Shown here one piece after another: positions 1 to 5,618 of a DNA stretch of 7,202 nt. Position numbers and translations under genes: made by a program. This stretch comes from Nitrospirota bacterium (GTDB taxonomy: Bacteria; Nitrospirota; JACRHJ01). Each line of letters starts with the position of its first letter. The first letter of the stretch is position 1. The DNA lies in the NCBI GenBank assembly GCA_027328825.1, contig DAHWTK010000088.1, forward strand, positions 1 through 7,202, read 5' to 3'. Below the pieces are notes generated by a model. The model searched no databases. It saw only the letters and a list, made by a program, of their open reading frames with translations, and was not told where the DNA came from.

Positions 1-1
1 C

Positions 2-913
2 CTTGTGCGGCCCCCGCTCGATACGCTGCTTCTGGGGAACCCGGCAATCGACCACGTCATGCCGCTCGACAGGAAGGGAATGCATTCAGGCCCTGGCGGT
101 CTTGTCCGCGCCGTGGGCGAGATAAGGAAGAAAAAATTCAGAACCGCCATACTCCTTCAAAATGCGTTCGAGGCGGCGCTGCTTGCGTTCCTTGCTAATA
201 TCCCGGAACGCATGGGATATGCGACGGACGGGCGAGGGATACTCCTTACGAAAGGCGTCAAGGTATCGAAGGAGACGAAAAAGAAGCACCAGGTTTACTA
301 TTACCTCGACCTCATCGAAAAAATGGGGCTTAAGGCGGACGGACACTCGCCCAGGCTTTATTTATCGAGGGAAGAGATAAACTCGGCCTGGGAGCTTTTA
401 AATACGTCCGGGATAAAAAAGGGGGATGTCATAGTCGGAATCAACCCCGGTGCGCAATACGGCATAGCAAAGAGATGGCACCCGGAGAGGTTCGGACAGG
501 CGGCGGACAAGCTGGCAAAGAAAACGGGCGCAAAGGTGATAATCTTCGGGGGCAAGGGGGAAACTGATACAGCCAGCGTAGTCCAGGCTTCCATGCATGA
601 AAGAGCGGTTAACCTTGCGGGAAAGACGAGTCTCCGTGAACTGATGGCGCTGATTAAAACATGCTCCGTTTTCATTACGAACGACTCCGGCCCGATGCAT
701 ATCGCCGCCGCGCTTGACGTTCCGACGGTGGCCGTGTTCGGCTCGACAGACCCGGCGGCGACCGGGCCTTTCAACAAAAAATCCGTCGTCGTCAGAGAGC
801 CGGTTACGTGCAGCCCATGTTTTAAAAGGGCTTGCCCGTACAAGCACTATGCCTGCCTTGAGCGCGTAAGTGTTGGAAAGGTTTTCAAGGCGGCGGAGGA
901 GCTATTAAGGTAA
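2..913 (+). CDS. waaF: ADP-heptose:LPS heptosyltransferase II (GT9), 5'-truncated by window edge
   Basis: This cytoplasmic, membrane-associated enzyme would transfer L,D-heptose from ADP-heptose onto heptose I of the LPS inner core. The reading frame is open to the left edge. The GTG at 5 is probably internal, because the usual N-terminal glycine-rich strand-loop of GT9 enzymes (about 40 residues) is missing. Numbering from that GTG, 302 residues are visible. A WaaF-type stretch QNAFEAALLAFLANIPERMGY lies at about 52-72. The donor-site loop INPGAQYGIAKRW is at 146-158, and TNDSGPMHIAAA at 225-236 is the GT9 signature, followed by FGSTDP at 245-250. A cysteine cluster (C269, C272, C277, C284) closes the protein. 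The NPGA/AKRW pair and the NxF...GIP segment favour WaaF over WaaC. A palindromic repeat begins exactly at its TAA stop, followed by gmhB. The family assignment is firm and the exact acceptor is inferred. Confidence 0.85.
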   Translation, partial: LVRPPLDTLLLGNPAIDHVMPLDRKGMHSGPGGLVRAVGEIRKKKFRTAILLQNAFEAALLAFLANIPERMGYATDGRGILLTKGVKVSKETKKKHQVYYYLDLIEKMGLKADGHSPRLYLSREEINSAWELLNTSGIKKGDVIVGINPGAQYGIAKRWHPERFGQAADKLAKKTGAKVIIFGGKGETDTASVVQASMHERAVNLAGKTSLRELMALIKTCSVFITNDSGPMHIAAALDVPTVAVFGSTDPAATGPFNKKSVVVREPVTCSPCFKRACPYKHYACLERVSVGKVFKAAEELLR

Positions 914-969
914 CGCCCCATCTTATCCCCCTCTTAAGATTAAGAGGGGGAGCGAAGCCGGGGGAGTTA
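911..969. repeat. REP/MITE-like imperfect palindrome between waaF and gmhB
   Basis: The inner arms 926-936 (tccccctctta) and 941-951 (taagaggggga) are perfect reverse complements: an 11-bp stem with a 4-nt AGAT loop. Outside these, 911-919 (taacgcccc) pairs with 961-969 (ggggagtta) with one mismatch, so the unit is a two-tier palindrome of about 59 nt filling the whole gap. It contains the waaF TAA stop in its left arm, and its right arm ends on the A of the proposed gmhB ATG. There is no T-tract after the stem on either strand, so it does not look like an intrinsic terminator. The architecture resembles dispersed extragenic palindromes, but no second copy occurs in this window, so its repeat nature is inferred. 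In mRNA it could form a hairpin affecting stability or gmhB translation. Confidence 0.7.
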
Positions 970-1550
970 TGAAGAGACTAATGTCTGAAAGAGCGGTTTT
1001 TCTTGACCGGGACGGGACGATAAACGAGGAGATTGGATACCTCTTCGACCCGGAGAAGGTCTGCCTGATTCATGGTGCGGCGGAGGCTCTCGTAAGACTC
1101 AGGGAAGCAGGTTTCAGGCTTATAGTCGTCAGCAACCAGTCCGGCGTGGCGAGAGGGCTTTTCACGGAGGACGACCTGCACAAGGTCAACCACAGGCTTG
1201 CCAGCCTCCTTGAGGCCGATGGCGCTAAGGTCGATGCCTACTATTTCTGTCCGCACCACCCGCGCCACGGCGAGATGCGTGAGTGTGAGTGCCGGAAACC
1301 GAAGACCGGAATGGCCGTAAGCGCGTCCCGGAAATTCGGTATAGACCTGTCTCTGTCGTATTTTGTGGGAGACAAGGCCACGGACATAGAGCTCGGCAAA
1401 AACGCGGGCGGGAAGACGGTGCTCGTCCTGACCGGTTTCGGCAACGAGGAACAATCTCTGCTACAGGAGAAAGGGATAGCGCCGGATATGGTCTCGGCGA
1501 GCCTGCCGGAGGCGGCTGATTGGATAATCGAAGACTTAAAAAAGTCCTGA
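969..1550 (+). CDS. gmhB: D-glycero-D-manno-heptose 1,7-bisphosphate 7-phosphatase (HAD family)
   Basis: This cytosolic phosphatase removes the C7 phosphate of D,D-heptose 1,7-bisphosphate, a step on the way to ADP-L,D-heptose. The 193-residue length is normal for GmhB. HAD motif I is FLDRDGT with nucleophile D13 and acid/base D15. Motif II is VVSNQ (S55, N56), the motif III lysine is in CRKPKTGM (K110 or K112), and motif IV is VGDKATD (D135, D139). The GmhB-specific zinc loop is complete: C94-P-H96 and C106-E-C108. ATG 969 is taken as the start, but its GGGGAG (961-966) is only 2 nt away. ATG 981 (MSERAVFLDRDG) is an equally good start and would leave the palindrome wholly untranslated. The flanking heptosyltransferases point to the LPS (ADP-heptose) branch rather than the GDP-heptose branch. 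GmhA, HldE and HldD are not in the window. Confidence 0.93.
   Translation: MKRLMSERAVFLDRDGTINEEIGYLFDPEKVCLIHGAAEALVRLREAGFRLIVVSNQSGVARGLFTEDDLHKVNHRLASLLEADGAKVDAYYFCPHHPRHGEMRECECRKPKTGMAVSASRKFGIDLSLSYFVGDKATDIELGKNAGGKTVLVLTGFGNEEQSLLQEKGIAPDMVSASLPEAADWIIEDLKKS
1508..1512 (+). promoter_or_regulatory. Shine-Dalgarno GGAGG deciding a TTG start
   Basis: A perfect GGAGG lies inside the gmhB coding sequence with 7 nt before the TTG at 1520. No ATG or GTG exists in the waaC-like frame between this site and the conserved KVLIIKPSSLGD start of the fold, so this ribosome-binding site is the main support for a TTG start and a 31-nt overlap with gmhB. Confidence 0.75.
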
Positions 1551-2557
1551 TAATAAAGCCGAGCTCTCTGGGGGATATTATACATGCCCTGCCGGTCGCA
1601 AATGCGCTAAAGGACGCCGTGCCGGGGATTAATATAGACTGGGCGGTTTTCAAGGCGTACGAGCCTGTGCTTGCCGGCCATCCGGCGATAAGCAACATTA
1701 TCGCATTCGACAGGAACAAAGGGGGATTCGGGGAAATATCGCGGTTTGCAATGGCATTGCGGGCAGGGGAGTATGACGCCGTAATAGACCTCCAGGGACT
1801 TTTGCGGAGCGGTCTTATGACGCTTTTTTGCAGGGCCGGGAGAAAGATAGGTTTCAGAAATGCGCGCGAGGGAGCAGGTTTTTTTTATAACGAGAAAATC
1901 CGGGTGACCGACACGGAAATGCACGCCGTGGACAGATACCTTCTTGCAATCGGCGCCTTTGGAATAGCGCCGCCCCGGACGCCGCAGTTTGATATAGCGA
2001 CAGGCCCTGCGGATCTGGCCGAGGCCGGGCGAATATTGAAAAACGCGGGCATAGACGAAGGCGAGGAATTCGCGGTAATCGCGCCGTCTGCGAGATGGAT
2101 AACGAAGCGCTGGGAAGCGGAAAAATTCAGCCGTCTTGCGTTGGAGCTGAAGGAACGCATGGGGTTGAAATATATTTTCATCGGGAGCGCGGATGAAGCT
2201 GGTGTGATGTCCGGGCTGGAAGACCTTGCAGGCAGGGAAAGCTTCGCGTTCGGGAAGACGTCTCTGAAAGGACTTGCGGCGCTCCTCGGCAGGGCGCGGC
2301 TGATAATAACGAACGACTCAGGCCCTATGCATATCGCGGCTGCAATGGGGACAAAAGTCCTGGCGATATTCGGCCCGACGATTCCCGGGCGCACAGGACC
2401 TTACGGGCGCGGCCACAGGGTTATTACATCCGGCGCGGCCTGTTCTCCGTGTCTTAAAAGGGAATGTCCTGAGAAAAATAATATGATGTGCATGAAGGAT
2501 ATTACAGTCGAAAACGTTTTCCGCGCTGCGGAGGAGATGCTGGAGGGGGAAAAATGA
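1520..2557 (+). CDS. waaC: ADP-heptose:LPS heptosyltransferase I-like (GT9, WaaC type)
   Basis: This 345-residue GT9 enzyme is predicted to add the first heptose to Kdo of the lipid A-Kdo acceptor at the inner membrane face. The N-terminus KPSSLGDIIHALP (residues 13-25) matches the WaaC pattern K-x-S-S-x-G-D-x-x-H-x-L-P; D19 lines up with the WaaC catalytic aspartate. YDAVIDLQGLLRS (85-97), the ARE-x5-FYN-x-KI segment (115-127) and HAVDRYL (135-141) are also WaaC-like. The C-terminal half reads more like WaaF: APSARWITKRW (188-198), TNDSGPMHIAAA (264-275), FGPT, and a cysteine cluster C308, C311, C316, C324. The TTG start is chosen for its GGAGG at 1508-1512; the gene overlaps gmhB by 31 nt and the next gene by 4 nt (ATGA). 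The GT9 call is certain. Heptosyltransferase I is favoured by the N-terminal half and by WaaF and WaaQ candidates being present elsewhere in the operon. Confidence 0.78.
   Translation: MDNRRLKKVLIIKPSSLGDIIHALPVANALKDAVPGINIDWAVFKAYEPVLAGHPAISNIIAFDRNKGGFGEISRFAMALRAGEYDAVIDLQGLLRSGLMTLFCRAGRKIGFRNAREGAGFFYNEKIRVTDTEMHAVDRYLLAIGAFGIAPPRTPQFDIATGPADLAEAGRILKNAGIDEGEEFAVIAPSARWITKRWEAEKFSRLALELKERMGLKYIFIGSADEAGVMSGLEDLAGRESFAFGKTSLKGLAALLGRARLIITNDSGPMHIAAAMGTKVLAIFGPTIPGRTGPYGRGHRVITSGAACSPCLKRECPEKNNMMCMKDITVENVFRAAEEMLEGEK
2542..2549 (+). promoter_or_regulatory. Shine-Dalgarno GGAGGGGG for the Trm112-like gene
   Basis: A strong purine-rich ribosome-binding site near the 3' end of the waaC-like gene; its GGAGG (2542-2546) is 7 nt from ATG 2554. 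It fixes the start of the small gene and excludes an upstream in-frame ATG at 2488, which would read through the waaC coding sequence in another frame. Confidence 0.7.
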
Positions 2558-2721
2558 TAAGCAGGGAACTCCTGGAAATACTCGCATGCCCGAAGTGCAA
2601 AGGCGATGTCCGAATGACGGAAAGCGGCGACGGCCTTATATGCGACGCCTGCAAGCTTAAGTATCCCATAAGGGACGACATACCTGTCATGCTGATAGAC
2701 GAGGCGGAGAAGCTCCCGTAA
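2554..2721 (+). CDS. Trm112-like / UPF0434 (YcaR-type) small zinc-ribbon protein
   Basis: A 55-residue protein with the Trm112/YcaR pattern. It opens with MISRELLEILACPKCKG, continues through a beta-hairpin with ICDACKLKYPIRDDIPVML, and ends at LP. Four cysteines in two CxxC pairs (C12/C15 and C30/C33) are expected to bind zinc. Eukaryotic and archaeal Trm112 activates several SAM-dependent methyltransferases; bacterial YcaR-type proteins share the fold but their role is poorly defined. In E. coli, ycaR sits among lpxK and kdsB, so an LPS-gene neighbourhood is a recurring setting. The start ATG overlaps the waaC-like stop (ATGA) and follows a strong GGAGG. The TAA stop overlaps the next ATG by 1 nt, so it is translationally embedded in the operon. 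No methyltransferase is visible in the window. Confidence 0.88.
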   Translation: MISRELLEILACPKCKGDVRMTESGDGLICDACKLKYPIRDDIPVMLIDEAEKLP

Positions 2722-3467
2722 TGGCCGCCGTTTCAGTCGTCGTCATCACGAAAAACGAGCAAAAGAATATCCGGGATGCGCTTTCCAGCGCATCTTTTGC
2801 GGATGAGATAATCGTGCTGGACTCCTTCAGCACGGACGGCACGGTCGATATTTGCAGGGAATTTACAGACAGGGTTTTTCAGGAAAATTGGCGCGGGTTC
2901 TCAGGCCAGAAACAGCGCGCCGTGGAACTGGCAAGGAACGACTGGGTGTTTGTTCTCGATGCGGACGAACGGATAACGCCAGCCCTCGCCGAAGAAATAA
3001 AAAAGCTCATGGAGGCCGGGCCTGAAACGCCGGGCTATTACTGCCCGAGGAGGAATCACTTCATGGGCAGGGAGATAAGACACGGCGGCTGGTATCCGGA
3101 TTATTCTGTCCGCCTTTTCGACAGGAAGCGCGGGAGGTTTAAAGAGCGGGCCGTGCATGAGGCGGTGAAACTGGACGGAGAGGCGGGATACCTTAAAAAC
3201 CCGATGCTCCATTTCACATACGACAGCGTCTCGGATTATATCCTTAGGGCGGATAAATATTCAACTCTTGCCGCACAGGAGATGCACAAAGAGGGACGCA
3301 GGGCGAAAACTTCCGACCTGTTCTTAAGGCCGCATATGACTTTCATCAGGATGTATTTATTGAAGCGAGGCTTCATGGACGGCGTCCACGGCCTTCTGCT
3401 CGCCGGGCTTTATTCATATTATACGTTCTCGAAATATGCGAAGCTCATGGAAATGGGCTTGAGATAA
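2721..3467 (+). CDS. waaE: GT2 family LPS core glycosyltransferase, WaaE/LgtF-like
   Basis: A 248-residue inverting GT-A glycosyltransferase resembling WaaE/KdtX/LgtF, enzymes that put beta-glucose on O-4 of heptose I from UDP-glucose. The nucleotide-binding start SVVVITKNEQKNI is at 5-17, the conserved IVLDSFSTDGT at 31-41, and the metal-binding DxD is VLDADE with D80 and D82. GGWYPDYSVRLFDR (122-135) and the VHE motif (145-147) are typical of this subfamily. The C-terminal part (about 199-248) is rich in aromatic and hydrophobic residues with basic patches, fitting membrane association rather than a true transmembrane span. It starts in a TAATG overlap with the Trm112-like gene and ends 4 nt before waaQ. 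Adjacency to waaQ supports an inner-core role. The sugar and linkage are inferred from the family; a different hexose is possible. Confidence 0.8.
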   Translation: MAAVSVVVITKNEQKNIRDALSSASFADEIIVLDSFSTDGTVDICREFTDRVFQENWRGFSGQKQRAVELARNDWVFVLDADERITPALAEEIKKLMEAGPETPGYYCPRRNHFMGREIRHGGWYPDYSVRLFDRKRGRFKERAVHEAVKLDGEAGYLKNPMLHFTYDSVSDYILRADKYSTLAAQEMHKEGRRAKTSDLFLRPHMTFIRMYLLKRGFMDGVHGLLLAGLYSYYTFSKYAKLMEMGLR

Positions 3468-3471
3468 GAAG

Positions 3472-4503
3472 ATGAGGATTCTGGTAGTAAAACTGCGGCA
3501 TATCGGGGACGTCCTGATGATGACGCCGATGCTCCGCGCACTGAAAGACTGCTATCCCGATGCCGGGATAACGGCGGTAATTCCCCAGGGGATGGAGGAT
3601 ATTCTGTCATTCAATCCATGTGTGACAGAGGTGATTCCATTTAAAAAAGGGAGCGGCATTATTGAGGACCTAAGACTGCTCATGACCCTGCGTGCCGCAC
3701 GGTTCGATATTGCGATAAACATGACGGAAGGGGACAGGGGCGCGATAATGTGCTTCGCGTCGGGGGCCGGGAAGAGAATCGGGGCGGACCCGCTGGGCAG
3801 GGGTTTTCCGGGCAAGGGAAAGCTTTTTACCGACCTTGTCCCGCAGAAATGGGACAGGCACCGCGCGCTCATGGACATGGAAATGATAATGCCTCTTGGT
3901 ATAGAGCCGGGCGGCCAGAGGCTTGAGCTTCATACGTCCAGGGAAAACGATGGGTGTGTCCTCGACATGCTTGCCGGGCGTGGAATAAAGTACGGCGCAC
4001 GGATAGCGGTAGTGCATCCGACGTCGCGCTGGCTTTTCAAATGCTGGAAAGATAAGGCCGTCGCAGACGTTATAGACTACCTGCACGACAGGGGTTTCAA
4101 CGTGATCCTTACATCCGGCCCGGACAAAAAAGAAGCGGACAAGGCGAGGGCGGTTGCCGGTCTCGCAAAAAGGAAACCAGTGGATTTTTCCGGCCTTCTT
4201 ACGCTCGGACAGCTTGCCTCGCTGCTAAAGATAAGCAGGCTGTTCTTTGGCGTGGATTCGGCGCCGATGCACATGGCGGCGGCTGTCGGGACTCCGGTTG
4301 TGGCCCTTTTCGGCCCTTCCGATTACAAGGTGTGGGGGCCGTATACCGACAAGGCCCGCGTGATAGTGAAGAAAGATGAATATCCGTGCATTCCCTGCCG
4401 GAAGGACGGTTGCGGCGGGAGCAAGAAGAGCGACTGCCTCGAAGCCATAACCGTGCCCGAGGTAATCCGGGCGATAGAAGAGCTGATAGAAATTTATCTA
4501 TGA
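3472..4503 (+). CDS. waaQ: LPS heptosyltransferase III-like (GT9, WaaQ type)
   Basis: A 343-residue GT9 enzyme expected to add a branching heptose III to heptose II using ADP-heptose. WaaQ signatures are clear: ILVVKLRHIGDVLMMTP (residues 3-19, catalytic-type D13), the donor loop HPTSRWLFKCW (182-192), LTSGPDK (213-219), VDSAPMHMAAA (261-271; DSAP rather than the DSGP of the two paralogues) and FGPSDYKVWGP (280-290). A C-terminal cysteine cluster C306, C309, C314, C322 is shared with the other two heptosyltransferases. The ATG lies 4 nt after the waaE-like stop with only a weak AAGAAG-type ribosome site, and the TGA overlaps the next ATG. The DSAP motif and FKCW loop separate it from WaaC/WaaF. 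WaaQ-type specificity is the best reading, though GT9 enzymes of this branch can use other sugars. Confidence 0.82.
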   Translation: MRILVVKLRHIGDVLMMTPMLRALKDCYPDAGITAVIPQGMEDILSFNPCVTEVIPFKKGSGIIEDLRLLMTLRAARFDIAINMTEGDRGAIMCFASGAGKRIGADPLGRGFPGKGKLFTDLVPQKWDRHRALMDMEMIMPLGIEPGGQRLELHTSRENDGCVLDMLAGRGIKYGARIAVVHPTSRWLFKCWKDKAVADVIDYLHDRGFNVILTSGPDKKEADKARAVAGLAKRKPVDFSGLLTLGQLASLLKISRLFFGVDSAPMHMAAAVGTPVVALFGPSDYKVWGPYTDKARVIVKKDEYPCIPCRKDGCGGSKKSDCLEAITVPEVIRAIEELIEIYL

Positions 4504-5618
4504 AAAATGTCTTAAGCGTGTTTGTAACCATGCCGGTGGGCGGCGCGGAAATCTTCTGGTTGAACGTCCTTCAGAAAATGGACAGGGCGCGGTTCAACCC
4601 CGTTACCTGCTGCATTGCGGATAAAGGCATAATCGGCGAGCGGATAGAAGACCTGGGTTTCGAGGTGATTGCGCTTGGCAGGATGAAGGGAAAGGGTTTC
4701 GATTTCGGCGCAGTCAGGGATATAAAAAAAATAATAATCGACAGAAAGATAGACATCCTGCATCTGCATCTCTACCACGCGGGGATGTACGGAAGAATCG
4801 CCGCCATGCTGCTGCCTCGCGCCGCAAGGCCGAAATGTGTATTCCATGTGCAGAATGTTTATTCAAAGATAAAGCCGCACAGGGTTATGATTAACAGATT
4901 CCTTGCCCGGCATACCGGGGCCGTAATCGCAGTCTCCGATGCGGTAAGGAAAGACGTCCTGAAATACGACAGAGTCAGTCCGGGGAAAATTTCCGTAATC
5001 CCCAACTGCATAGATTTCGAGAGGATGCAGATTAGCCTTACAAAAGAAGAGGCGCGGGAGAAGCTCGGACTTCCGAAAGACCTGCTGCTGCTTGGCACGG
5101 TCGGTCGCCTCGTCGAAGCCAAGGGGCAGTCGTATCTGATCGAGGCGGTGTCTAAGCTTAATAAAAACGGCGTTCCTGCGAAAGCCGCGCTTATCGGCGG
5201 CGGGAGGCTGGAAGGCGCGTTGAGGGAGCATGCGCGTTCTCTTGGAGTGGAAGATAAAATAATCTTCATGGGCGAGCGGCACGACATACCTATACTCTAC
5301 AGGGCAATGGATATATTCGTGATGCCGTCTTTGTGGGAAGGCGCGCCTCTTTCCCTGCTGGACGCAATGGCGGCGGGCGTGCCGTCCGTCGTGACGTCCG
5401 TCGGCGGGATGCCGGAACAGCTCGAAAACGGCTCCTGCGGGATGATAGTTCCTTCGGGAGACTCCGCTGCGCTTGCCGGGGCAATATCAGATCTCGCATC
5501 GGATAAGCGGCGGATGAATGAATATTCCATGAAAAGCTCAGCACGCGCGAAAGAGTTTTACGGAAGCGAAGGTGTTACCGCGAAGGTCGAAGAAATATAT
5601 ACAGGTATTTATGAGTAA
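4500..5618 (+). CDS. GT4 family glycosyltransferase (GT4-a), probable LPS core/O-chain
   Basis: A 372-residue retaining GT-B glycosyltransferase. The N-terminal acceptor domain carries the GGAE motif (14-17) and an HLHLYHAG segment (88-95). The linker holds AVSDAVR and the IPNCID motif (167-172). The C-terminal donor domain has GTVGRLVEAKGQ (199-210), LIGGG (231-235), FMGERHDI (256-263) and PSLWEGAPLSLLDAMAAGVP (276-295). In the E-x7-E motif the first Glu is E280 but the second position is D288, a conservative change. The ATG at 4500 overlaps the waaQ stop (ATGA). A longer in-frame reading from 4386 adds 38 Arg-rich residues that only re-read the waaQ tail, so it was rejected. No convincing Shine-Dalgarno precedes 4500, so translational coupling to waaQ is likely. 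Donor and acceptor cannot be deduced; an outer-core sugar is inferred from position. Confidence 0.85.
   Translation: MKNVLSVFVTMPVGGAEIFWLNVLQKMDRARFNPVTCCIADKGIIGERIEDLGFEVIALGRMKGKGFDFGAVRDIKKIIIDRKIDILHLHLYHAGMYGRIAAMLLPRAARPKCVFHVQNVYSKIKPHRVMINRFLARHTGAVIAVSDAVRKDVLKYDRVSPGKISVIPNCIDFERMQISLTKEEAREKLGLPKDLLLLGTVGRLVEAKGQSYLIEAVSKLNKNGVPAKAALIGGGRLEGALREHARSLGVEDKIIFMGERHDIPILYRAMDIFVMPSLWEGAPLSLLDAMAAGVPSVVTSVGGMPEQLENGSCGMIVPSGDSAALAGAISDLASDKRRMNEYSMKSSARAKEFYGSEGVTAKVEEIYTGIYE

Noticed and set aside
398..847. 149-codon antisense reading frame opposite waaF (and a similar one at 358-843)
   Set aside because: Arg/Cys-rich, no recognisable domain, fully opposite a well-conserved GT9 gene; a by-product of codon bias.
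926..951. Rho-independent terminator between waaF and gmhB
   Set aside because: The stem is strong but no T-tract follows on either strand, and the same-direction genes continue immediately.
914..968. Promoter for gmhB in the intergenic gap
   Set aside because: The gap is fully occupied by the palindrome and shows no recognisable -35/-10 pair with sensible spacing.
978..1719. Antisense reading frames opposite gmhB and the waaC start (158 and 164 codons)
   Set aside because: No motifs, overlapping one another in different frames, opposite catalytic-motif-bearing genes.
2488..2553. 22-residue N-terminal extension of the Trm112-like protein
   Set aside because: It re-reads the waaC-like 3' end in another frame; the family start (MISRELLEILACP) and a strong GGAGG place initiation at 2554.
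4386..4499. 38-residue N-terminal extension of GT4-a
   Set aside because: It is an Arg-rich frame-shifted reading of the waaQ 3' end; the GT4 fold begins exactly at ATG 4500 in an ATGA overlap.
5572..5610. 13-residue extension of GT4-b
   Set aside because: The extension has basic residues unlike the family start and lies deep in GT4-a; ATG 5611 fits the usual short overlap.
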